43,812 bases of DNA from Gammaproteobacteria bacterium (GTDB lineage: Bacteria > Pseudomonadota > Gammaproteobacteria > Steroidobacterales > Foliamicaceae), in NCBI GenBank assembly GCA_028821145.1, contig JAPPHC010000064.1:1-43812 (forward strand). Reading direction: 5' to 3'. The position numbers and the translations under genes are program-made. The notes under the pieces were generated by a model that worked only from the letters and a program-made list of their open reading frames with translations, was not told the DNA's origin and made no database searches. Shown in pieces: positions 8,269 to 16,093 of this stretch; the stretch's first letter is position 1; every line of letters starts with the position of its first letter.

Positions 8269-9077
8269 CGGCGCCGCGCGGCACACTCGTGTGCCTTTCC
8301 ACGGCCGCGTGCCTGGCGCTGGCGGGGGTTGCGGCGCCCGCGGCGGCCCAGGAGTGGCGGGACTGGTGCGAATCAATCGGTGAGGACACGCCGCTGGGGT
8401 GGCATTTCTACTGCGACCGGGCGGAGGAGGATACCGGGGACGAATGGGCGTCGATAGCGCCCGCGGCGCCGCCCGCGACGGCGCGCATCGCGGCGATCCG
8501 ACGGGAGTTGGAGGAGTCCCGCGCGGCGGCGATCCTTGATCCGACCCCGGCGCGGGTCGCTGCCTATCTCCGGCTGCAGCGGGAGACGCTTCAGCGCGCC
8601 GCGGCGTTCTCCGACGCGTTCCGGCGCACGGTGTGGGCGACGCCCGATCTCGACTACTCGCTGACGCGCCCGGTGGGCGCGCTCGCCAAGCAGCTCTGGT
8701 CCGACGCCCGGCGCGAGGAGATACAAGCAGCGCTCGCGGGCCTGGGCGAGAGCTACGGGCTGATCTACCTCGGCCGCTCGGACTGCGCCGAGTGCGAGGT
8801 GTTCGGGCCGCTGCTGCGCGCATTCTCGCTGCGCCACGGCCTGGACGTGCTGGCGGTGTCCATGACCGGGGAGCCGCTCGAAGGCTGGCCGGAGGCCGTC
8901 GCCGACAACGGGCGCGCCGCGGCGCTCGGCCTCGACGGCGCGCCGCTGCCGGCCGTCGCGCTGTTCGACGCCGCGGCCCGCGAGGTCGTGCCGGTCGGTT
9001 TCGGCGTGCTCGCCGAGGACCAGCTCGCCGAGCGCATCTTCGTCCTCACCCAACGGGAGCCCGGCCATGACTACTAG
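8265..9077 (+). CDS. traF: TraF, F-type thioredoxin-like pilus assembly protein
   Basis: A 270-residue periplasmic protein with a signal peptide (about 1-28, cleavage near AAAQ-EW). The family signature GWHFYCD appears near residue 45, followed by helical sequence and a C-terminal thioredoxin-like fold with LGRSDCAECEVF, giving a CxxC pair at Cys174/Cys177. Many F TraF proteins have lost this pair, so a thiol-redox role (disulfides of TraU/TraN/TraH) is plausible here. The GTG start overlaps the traN stop; the stop lies 11 bases inside traH. Confidence 0.9.
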   Translation: MTAPRGTLVCLSTAACLALAGVAAPAAAQEWRDWCESIGEDTPLGWHFYCDRAEEDTGDEWASIAPAAPPATARIAAIRRELEESRAAAILDPTPARVAAYLRLQRETLQRAAAFSDAFRRTVWATPDLDYSLTRPVGALAKQLWSDARREEIQAALAGLGESYGLIYLGRSDCAECEVFGPLLRAFSLRHGLDVLAVSMTGEPLEGWPEAVADNGRAAALGLDGAPLPAVALFDAAAREVVPVGFGVLAEDQLAERIFVLTQREPGHDY

Positions 9078-10512
9078 ACCCTGGCGGGCAGCAGACTTGC
9101 GGACGGCGGGCTTGCGGTGGGGAGCCCTGTGTGGCCCCGCAGTTCTTGCCGTCGCGCTGGCGGCCGCGTCGCCGGCTGCCGCGGACGTCCTCACGGAGAT
9201 GGAGTCGTTCTGGCAGGGCGCGGCGGTCAACACCACGGGGCCGACGGCGTTCCAGGGCCAGGCCTCGGGCCACTGGACGCTCGGCAACCTGTACCTGCGA
9301 GCCCCGGTGCGAACCGAACAGATCGCGACGGTGAGCCTGCCGTCGTTCCGCGCCGGCTGCGGCGGCATCGACGCCTTCGCCGGGGCGTTTTCCTTCATCA
9401 ACTCCGACCAGTTGATCGCCTTCGGGCGCGCGGTGGCGCAGAACGCCGCCGGGTTCGCGTTCGAACTGGCGCTGGAGATCGTCTCGCCGGTGATCGCCGA
9501 GACGATGTCGAAACTGCGGGCGCTCTCGCAGTGGGTCAACAACCAGAATCTGAACTCCTGCGAGACCGCCCAGGCGCTGGTCGGGGCCGTGTGGGCGAAG
9601 AACGACCGCGCGAGCGAGGCGGTCTGCGCCGCGATCGGCACGTCCCAGGGGATTTTTTCCGACTACGCCGCCGCGCGGCACGGCTGCGGCGCGGGCGGGC
9701 GGCGCAACTCGACGCTCGCGGCCGCGACCGGGGCGATGGCCGACCAGGTGCCGGTGAACGTCAACTACGCCTGGCGGGCGGTGCAGGCATCGGCGCTGCT
9801 CTCGGCCGACACCGAGTTGGCCGAGTTCGCGATGTCGGTGTCCGGCACGATCATCGTGACCGCGCCGACGACCGACGGCGACAGCGCCGGCCCGCGGGTG
9901 CGCGTGCTTCAGCCGCTGGCGCTGGACCGGCAGGTCACGGAGGTGCTGATGGAGGGCGGCGGCGATCTGCCCGTGTACCGCTGCGGCTCGGACTCCGACT
10001 GCCTCAATCCCACTCTGGGCCGGGTGTCCGTGCCCGCCGGCCGTGGGTTTCGGGCGCGGGTCGCCGGCCTGCTGCGGCGCCTCGCCGAGGCGGTGCGCAG
10101 GGACACCGCCGCGCCGCCGGAGGCGCTGGGGCTCGTCAACCTCACCGCGATCCCGGTCTACCGGGTCGTCAACGCGGCGGCGGCCTACCGCGGCGCGGTC
10201 ATCGACAGCGAGATCGACGCGCTCGCCGAGGCCGTCGCGCTCGACCTGCTGGGCGTGTGGATCGCGGACCTGCACCGCGCCGTGGAGGCGCAGGCCGGGA
10301 CGCTCGACATCGCCGATGGCGAGCAACTCGAACGCTGGCGCGAGGGACTCAGAGCGAACCGCGCGGCGCTGGCGCAGCACCGAAATGAGGGGCTGGCCCG
10401 GTTCAACACGGCGCTTGCGGTGGTCGAAAAACTCCGGCTCATCGAGACCGAACTCGCCGGGGCCCTTTCAGCCGACCTGCGCGCCGCACTCGCCTACGCC
10501 CGGGGTCGCTAG
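9067..10512 (+). CDS. traH: TraH, F-type pilus assembly protein
   Basis: A 481-residue exported protein with a signal peptide ending near residue 40 (SPAAA-DV). TraH features include the Gly-rich TGPTAFQGQASGHWTLGNLYLR, the SFRAGCGGIDAFAGAFSFIN block, INSDQLIAFGRAVAQNAAGF, and paired cysteines in LNSCETAQ and DCLNP. In F, TraH is a periplasmic or outer-membrane associated component required for pilus biogenesis together with TraF and TraW. Length fits the family (about 450-480). The start overlaps traF. Confidence 0.93.
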   Translation: MTTRPWRAADLRTAGLRWGALCGPAVLAVALAAASPAAADVLTEMESFWQGAAVNTTGPTAFQGQASGHWTLGNLYLRAPVRTEQIATVSLPSFRAGCGGIDAFAGAFSFINSDQLIAFGRAVAQNAAGFAFELALEIVSPVIAETMSKLRALSQWVNNQNLNSCETAQALVGAVWAKNDRASEAVCAAIGTSQGIFSDYAAARHGCGAGGRRNSTLAAATGAMADQVPVNVNYAWRAVQASALLSADTELAEFAMSVSGTIIVTAPTTDGDSAGPRVRVLQPLALDRQVTEVLMEGGGDLPVYRCGSDSDCLNPTLGRVSVPAGRGFRARVAGLLRRLAEAVRRDTAAPPEALGLVNLTAIPVYRVVNAAAAYRGAVIDSEIDALAEAVALDLLGVWIADLHRAVEAQAGTLDIADGEQLERWREGLRANRAALAQHRNEGLARFNTALAVVEKLRLIETELAGALSADLRAALAYARGR

Positions 10513-10563
10513 GTGCTGCGCACGGCGGTCCCCGGCCGAGCGCGATCCGGTGTGAGTTAGCGC

Positions 10564-13437
10564 ATGCACGAGATCTTCACGCTGGGCGGTGGGACGTATC
10601 TCGTCGACCTGCTGAACGCGGTTGCGGCGATCACCTCCGGCGGCGCCTACGTGACGCTCGCGCAGCTCGCCGGCGCGGCGGGGCTGGCCTGGGTGCTGTT
10701 CCGCACCGCCTTCGGCGGCTCGTGGAAGGACAACGGCAAGTGGATCCTGATGTTCGTCGCCGTGTGGGGCGCGATGATCGTGCCCAAGGCGACGGTGCGG
10801 GTCGTCGACCGGCTCGATCCGGCGCTGGCCCCGTCCGTCGTCGCGGACGTGCCGATCGGGCTGGCGCTGTTCGCCTCGGTCACGTCGGAGATCGGCGATG
10901 GCCTCACGCAGCTGACCGAGCAGGCGTTCTCGCTGCCCAACGACCTGGCCTACCGGCGCCACGGGATGATTTTCGGCGCGCGCCTAGCGGCGGAGGCGAC
11001 CCGGCTCGAGGTCACCGACGCGGTGTTCGCCCGGAATCTGAGGGACTACGCGCGCCAGTGCGTGTTCTATGCGCTGCTGCTCGGGCACGTGTCCGCCGAC
11101 GATCTCCGCGAATCCACGGACCTTTGGGCGCTGGTCACCTCGACGAGCCGGTCGCCATCCGCAGGCGCCTCGCCCGCGCGCATGGTCGAGTTCGCGACGA
11201 GAAATTCGTCAGGCGGGGTGGACCGCGCAGTCGTGACCTGCGCGGACGCGGCCGGGCGCCTGAACGCACTGTGGACGGCGGAAGTGCAGCGCGCCGGCGG
11301 CGTGTTCGGGCGGCGGCTGTTCCCGGGGGCGGCGACCGACGCGCTGGCCCGCGCCGAGCTCATGGCCGCGCTGCCGGCCGCGCACGATTTTCTGATCGGC
11401 GCGTCGCGCTCGGCGGCGGAGGTGATCCGCCAGCAGATGCTGCTCAACGCGCTGCACGCCGCAGGCGAGCAGTGGGCGTCGGAGGCCGGCAACGCCCCGG
11501 CGCTCGCCGCCTACACCGAGGCCCGCGCCGAGGCCCAGACGGTGGCCGCCTACCGGGCCATCGGCCGGCAGGCCGAGACCTGGGTGCCGATGCTCAAGAT
11601 CGTATTCGAGTGCCTGTACGTCGGCGCGTTCCCCCTCGCCGTGCTGCTGATGCTCACCCCGGCGGGGGCGGCGATCTTCAAGTCGTACCTCTCCGGGTTG
11701 GTCTGGCTGCAATCCTGGGGGCCGCTGTACGCGATCCTCCACCGCATCGCCATGGGCGAAGCGGCCGAGCGCATGGGCGCCGTCGCTCTCATGCCGGGCG
11801 GCGACGTCGGCGTATCGCTCGTCGCCCAGGCCGGCATCCGTGCCGTCGCCGCCGACGTGGCGGTGATGTCCGGGTACCTGTCGATGTCGGTGCCGTTTCT
11901 TGCCGCGGCGCTCGCGTTCGGCGTTTCGAGGATGACATCGCTCGCGACGTCGGTGCTGCACGTCGGCCAGGAGGCGGCCGGCGCCGCGGCCCGGGAAGGC
12001 GCGACCGGCAATATCTCGCTTGCCTCCACGCAACTCGATACCCACCGCTACGGGACGCTGGAGGGCCGCCAGGTCCGCACCTCGGCGCACGTCGACGACC
12101 ACCGCCACACGGCCTATGCGCCTTCGGGGGCGGCGTTCACCGTCACCGGCGACGGCACGGTTGTCGCCGACGCTGCATCCGCCACCAGTCGCGTCCCCGC
12201 TGCCGGCGTGCGCCTTTCGGAATCGCTTGCGGCGAGTCACGAACAGCGGGCCTCGGAGGCCCGCGGCCTGTCGTGGCGGTTCTCGGCGGAGGCCGGCGCG
12301 GCGCGCAATGCCGCGGTCACCGACGCGGCTCGGCTGGCCGAACGCTACGCCCATGACGTCTCCGCAGGCGAAGTCCACGCCCGCGGCGTGACCGAGAGCG
12401 AAAGCGCGCAGGTGCAGGAACTGGAAAGCCACTATGAGCGCATGGCCGAGACCGCGGGGCTGACGAAGGACCAGATGGCGGTGCTCGCGGCCGAGGCGCG
12501 CATTGGCGGGGGCTGGGATTTCGTGGTGAAGGTCGGCGCCGAGGGCTCGGCGAGATGGCGGGGACAGACGATGAAGTCCGAGGGGTTCAACCGGATGCGC
12601 GAGTACGCCGACCGCCACCAGGTGCTGGATCTCTGGTCGCGCGTCTCGGACGCTTCGCGCCGCTACGCGACGCAGACGGGCGACAGCCAGCACGCGGGAC
12701 TGGAGGAGAGCCTGGCCGCGAACTTGACGGACATGCGCCGGTTCGAGGAGCGCGCCTCGCTCGCCCGCCAAGAATCCGAATCCTGGTCCGAGCAGGCGGC
12801 GCGGGTGCGCACCGACGCCCAGGCGATCGACCGCGATCTCGGCCAGCCGTTCTTCGTCTGGCTGTCGGAACGCGAGGACGCGGGCGGGCGGCCGCTGGGG
12901 ACGGCCGGCGCGATCCGTCTGGCCTCGCCGCAGACGCCCGAGGAAGCCGAGACGCTGCGCCAGTACGCCGCGGCGTTCGTCGAAGAGCGGTTTCCCGAGC
13001 CGGCCGACCCGGCCTCCGGGGCCGTTGGCGACTGGGCCGACTACGAAGCGGAGCGGGCGGCGCTTGACGAGCTGCAGGCGCGGGAAACCGAGGCGCTCTA
13101 CGGCGGGTGGACGCAGCGCGTGAATAAGCGGGCGGAGCAGGCGGGAGCGCCGGCGGCGGGGACCGTGGATGTACAAGCTGGAGAAGCGCGCGTAGCCACG
13201 CGGGCGCGGATGGCGGGCGGGGAGGCGGAACGCGCCGCGCGCGGCGGCGCGGCCCGGACGTATGTCGGGGCGGGACAGGCGGGCGTGGAAGAGAAAGCCA
13301 CACAGCCGCTCTCGCGCCACGTGATCGAGAGCGTGCCGGGGGTCGGCGAGCGGCTCGCCGGCAAGCTGTTCGGCACGGCCGCGAACGCGGCGCCGGACGC
13401 CTCGCAGCGGTCAGGTTCCGAACGGGCGGATCAATGA
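10564..13437 (+). CDS. traG: TraG, F-type pilus assembly and mating-pair stabilisation protein
   Basis: A 957-residue inner-membrane protein. The N-terminal domain (about 1-470) has several membrane segments (around 27-75, 340-375, 430-460) and the TraG_N sequence TLGGGTYLVDLLNAVAAITSGG; the rest is a long, charged, helical periplasmic region (about 470-957). In F, the N-terminal part is needed for pilus assembly and the C-terminal part for mating-pair stabilisation and entry exclusion. It starts 51 bases after traH with no strong ribosome site, so reinitiation is possible. Its last 7 bases overlap an antisense gene. Confidence 0.92.
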   Translation: MHEIFTLGGGTYLVDLLNAVAAITSGGAYVTLAQLAGAAGLAWVLFRTAFGGSWKDNGKWILMFVAVWGAMIVPKATVRVVDRLDPALAPSVVADVPIGLALFASVTSEIGDGLTQLTEQAFSLPNDLAYRRHGMIFGARLAAEATRLEVTDAVFARNLRDYARQCVFYALLLGHVSADDLRESTDLWALVTSTSRSPSAGASPARMVEFATRNSSGGVDRAVVTCADAAGRLNALWTAEVQRAGGVFGRRLFPGAATDALARAELMAALPAAHDFLIGASRSAAEVIRQQMLLNALHAAGEQWASEAGNAPALAAYTEARAEAQTVAAYRAIGRQAETWVPMLKIVFECLYVGAFPLAVLLMLTPAGAAIFKSYLSGLVWLQSWGPLYAILHRIAMGEAAERMGAVALMPGGDVGVSLVAQAGIRAVAADVAVMSGYLSMSVPFLAAALAFGVSRMTSLATSVLHVGQEAAGAAAREGATGNISLASTQLDTHRYGTLEGRQVRTSAHVDDHRHTAYAPSGAAFTVTGDGTVVADAASATSRVPAAGVRLSESLAASHEQRASEARGLSWRFSAEAGAARNAAVTDAARLAERYAHDVSAGEVHARGVTESESAQVQELESHYERMAETAGLTKDQMAVLAAEARIGGGWDFVVKVGAEGSARWRGQTMKSEGFNRMREYADRHQVLDLWSRVSDASRRYATQTGDSQHAGLEESLAANLTDMRRFEERASLARQESESWSEQAARVRTDAQAIDRDLGQPFFVWLSEREDAGGRPLGTAGAIRLASPQTPEEAETLRQYAAAFVEERFPEPADPASGAVGDWADYEAERAALDELQARETEALYGGWTQRVNKRAEQAGAPAAGTVDVQAGEARVATRARMAGGEAERAARGGAARTYVGAGQAGVEEKATQPLSRHVIESVPGVGERLAGKLFGTAANAAPDASQRSGSERADQ

Positions 13438-13841
13438 GCGTGGTAGTTGGCGTCCTCCCCGTCCCGCTGGTCGTCGTCCGCCAGGACCTCGTCGAGCCGG
13501 CGCAGGAACGCGAAGCCGCCCATGCGTGTGTCGAGATCCATTTCGTCCTCCCGGTCTTCCTCGTAGCGGTATCGGCGGAACGCCGACCAGTCGCCGCGGC
13601 GCAGTCCCGCGTGCAGCGCCAGTGCGAAGCTGGCGAGCACCGCCCAGGCGATAGACGCGGCCCACAGCAGCGCGATAAGAGTGCCGTCCATTCCGAACTG
13701 GGTGGCTGTGGCGGCGAGGGAGAGGGGCGCGAGCACGGCCGTGCGCTCGGTCGAGCGCGGTTTAGGCCGGCTGAGCCGGTGCGGCCGACTGAGCCGGTGC
13801 GGATGTTCCGGACCGGGAAGGGAATGCGAATCGCGGGTCAT
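13431..13841 (-). CDS. Probable small antisense membrane protein between traG and traD
   Basis: A 136-residue minus-strand protein of unknown function. Residues about 50-78 (MDGTLIALLWAASIAWAVLA and on) form one clear membrane helix, followed by RRYRYEEDREDEMDLDTR, a charged cytoplasmic-type tail. A GGAG ribosome site lies 9 bases before the ATG at 13841; an internal ATG at 13691 would give an 86-residue protein starting at the helix. A competing plus-strand frame (13434-13964) fits exactly between the traG stop and traD start, but its translation looks like the complement of a membrane protein. The minus strand is preferred on protein character and, weakly, on wobble-position GC. Confidence 0.5.
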   Translation of the reverse strand: MTRDSHSLPGPEHPHRLSRPHRLSRPKPRSTERTAVLAPLSLAATATQFGMDGTLIALLWAASIAWAVLASFALALHAGLRRGDWSAFRRYRYEEDREDEMDLDTRMGGFAFLRRLDEVLADDDQRDGEDANYHAH

Positions 13842-13960
13842 GGGCGGGCTCTCCGTGGGGTGGACGATGGCGGCGCCAGTTTCTCGGGGCCGCCGGACTT
13901 CGACCCGCTACGCGTCCGGCTCCGCCTCGCCGCGGCGCGTCGCGCCCGGGAGGGACGCAC

Positions 13961-16093
13961 GTGAGAATCCTGGGCGGCAGTACGCTCCGGGGCGGGCAGA
14001 CCGTGTTCCACGGCATCCACATGTGGAGCCAGCTGATGCGCGCGGCGCTGCTGCTGGCCGTGCTCGGGACGATCGGTACGGCGGCCTGGCGCGTCTGGGA
14101 CCGCACGACCGGCTACGAGTGGTACGCGTCCGCGATCGTGACGTTCGCCGAGGCCAAGCTCGGCCTCGGATACGAGCCGGACACGCTCCAGAGGGTGCGC
14201 CGGCCCGATGGGACTGAAGCCGTGCTTACGCTGCCGGAGATCGCCGGCTCGCCGCAGGCGCTCGCGATGCGGGAGAAAGTCAAAGACGAGTTGTTCGCGG
14301 GAGCCGCGCAGGGCGCGAAACTCTCCGCGGGCGCGGTCGCCCTGCTGCTCGCTTCGTTCTGGCTGCGGGGCCGGCAGCTCGGGAGAAACCGCCGCATCCG
14401 TGGCGCCGAACGGGCAACGGTCGGCGAATTGCGAAGGCGGGTGCGGTCCTTGCCGCAGAGGTGGGTCGATTGGCGGCGCCCGGAACGCGCGCCCTACCGC
14501 ATCGCCGGGGTGCCGTACCCCCACCGCGCCGAGACCCGCCACACCATCGTCTCGGGCACAACCGGAGCTGGCAAGACCGTGCTGATCTCCGACCTCGTCT
14601 CACAGGTGCGGGAGCGCGGCGAGCGTTGCGTCGTCTACGACAAGATGGGCAGCTATACGCGGGCGTTTTTCGACCCGGCCCGCGACGTGTTGCTCAATCC
14701 CCTGGATGCCCGCAGCCCGCGCTGGTCGCCGTTCTACGAGGCCCGCGGGCCGGGCGATTTCGACACGATGGCCGCGGCGCTGATCCCGCAGCAGAAGGAC
14801 ACCGTCGATCCGTTCTGGGTGACGGCCGCCCGGCAGCTGTTCGCCAATGGCGCCGGCGTGCTCCGCGAGCGCGGCGTCACCGAGAACCGGGTCCTGGTCG
14901 AGCACCTGCTCAAGACCGACCTCACCAGGCTGGCCGAGGCCATGGAAGGCACGGTGGCGCAGTCCATCGTCGATCCAGAAAACCCGAAGACCGCGCTCAG
15001 CGTGCGGGCCATGCTGACCGCCAACATCGGCGCGCTCGAATACCTTCGCGACTCCGGCGAGCCGTTCTCGATCCGGGACTGGATCTCGAACGACGAGACA
15101 CACGCCCGCAAGGGCTGCCTGTTCCTGACCTCGCGCGGGGACCAGCACGCGAGCCTGCGCGGGCTGATCTCGACCTGGCTGGAGATCGCGGTCAACGCCA
15201 TGCTGTCGCTGGAGCAGGACGACGAGCGCCGCATCTGGGTGGTGCTCGACGAGCTGCCGACGCTGAACCAGGTGCCGAGCCTGCAGCCGGGCCTGGCGGA
15301 GTCCCGTCAGTTCGGGGGTTGTTTCGTGCTGGGGATCCAGGTGATTTCGGCGCTGAGAGACCTTTACGGGAGAAACGGCGCGGAGACCATCTCGGGGCTG
15401 TGCGGCACCCGCGTGGTGCTCGCCGCTCCGGACCGCGACACCGCCGAGTGGTCGGCCGAGAGCCTGGGACGCGCCGAGGTCGAGGAGATGACCGAGGGCT
15501 TCAGCTACGGCGCCAGCACGATCCGCGCCGGCGTGTCGCTGATGCCGAAACGGGAGCTGCGCCCGCTGGCGCTCGGCTCCGAGATCATGCGGCTGGAAAA
15601 TCTCCACGGCTGGCTGCGCTTTCCGGGGCCGCTGCCGGTCGCCCGGATCCGGCTGGAATACGAGCAGCGGCCGAAGGCAGCCGAGCGGTTCGTGCCCCGG
15701 CCGGAAGACGCCCCGAAAGCGCCCGCAAGCGCGGATGCCGCGGAAGAGAAGCCTTCCGTCGAAGGCGAGAGAAAAGCGCCGTTGTACCGCGAGGACGTAT
15801 TGCTCCTCCCCCCACTCGATCCGGACGAAGGATCCGCACGGTCGGCAGGAAAACCGCTGGCCTCGCGCCGGAAGCCGCAGAAGCGCAAGACCGGCCCGAT
15901 TCGCGACCAGAAAAGGCGCGCGCGAGCCGCGGAATCCAGGGAGGGCGCCACAGGCGAAGCGGTCAATCCCGGGACCAGGAAGCGCGCAACCGCGCCGGCC
16001 CACCGGGCGAGCCCGTCTCCGGTACCGGCCAGGGACAAGAAGGGAGGCGGAGCGCCGGAACCCGGGCAGCGCGCGTCTTCCGACTGGCTCTGA
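13961..16093 (+). CDS. traD: TraD, type IV coupling protein
   Basis: A 710-residue hexameric ATPase that links the relaxosome to the secretion channel. N-terminal membrane segments at about 25-45 and 120-135 are followed by the motor domain: Walker A GTTGAGKT near residues 199-206, KMGSYTRAFFDPARD, and Walker B WVVLDELPTLNQVPSLQPGL near 424-443, then GTRVVLAAPDRDTAEWSAESLG. The last ~120 residues are a basic, low-complexity tail that may contact the relaxosome. The GTG start is used; the stop overlaps traI by one base (TGATG). Identification is firm. Confidence 0.93.
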   Translation: MRILGGSTLRGGQTVFHGIHMWSQLMRAALLLAVLGTIGTAAWRVWDRTTGYEWYASAIVTFAEAKLGLGYEPDTLQRVRRPDGTEAVLTLPEIAGSPQALAMREKVKDELFAGAAQGAKLSAGAVALLLASFWLRGRQLGRNRRIRGAERATVGELRRRVRSLPQRWVDWRRPERAPYRIAGVPYPHRAETRHTIVSGTTGAGKTVLISDLVSQVRERGERCVVYDKMGSYTRAFFDPARDVLLNPLDARSPRWSPFYEARGPGDFDTMAAALIPQQKDTVDPFWVTAARQLFANGAGVLRERGVTENRVLVEHLLKTDLTRLAEAMEGTVAQSIVDPENPKTALSVRAMLTANIGALEYLRDSGEPFSIRDWISNDETHARKGCLFLTSRGDQHASLRGLISTWLEIAVNAMLSLEQDDERRIWVVLDELPTLNQVPSLQPGLAESRQFGGCFVLGIQVISALRDLYGRNGAETISGLCGTRVVLAAPDRDTAEWSAESLGRAEVEEMTEGFSYGASTIRAGVSLMPKRELRPLALGSEIMRLENLHGWLRFPGPLPVARIRLEYEQRPKAAERFVPRPEDAPKAPASADAAEEKPSVEGERKAPLYREDVLLLPPLDPDEGSARSAGKPLASRRKPQKRKTGPIRDQKRRARAAESREGATGEAVNPGTRKRATAPAHRASPSPVPARDKKGGGAPEPGQRASSDWL

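Noticed and set aside
11209-13320. 703-codon minus-strand frame opposite traG
   Set aside because: No ribosome site, Arg/His-rich shadow composition, and it lies wholly within traG.
13434-13964. Plus-strand frame fitted between traG and traD
   Set aside because: Start and stop overlaps look attractive, but the protein is a mirror of the antisense membrane protein and has no recognisable features. It is kept as an open question in the findings.
14461-16092. Upstream extension of the traI reading frame, giving 1501 codons
   Set aside because: The extra part is out-of-frame traD. The relaxase domain begins at 16093, coupled to the traD stop.
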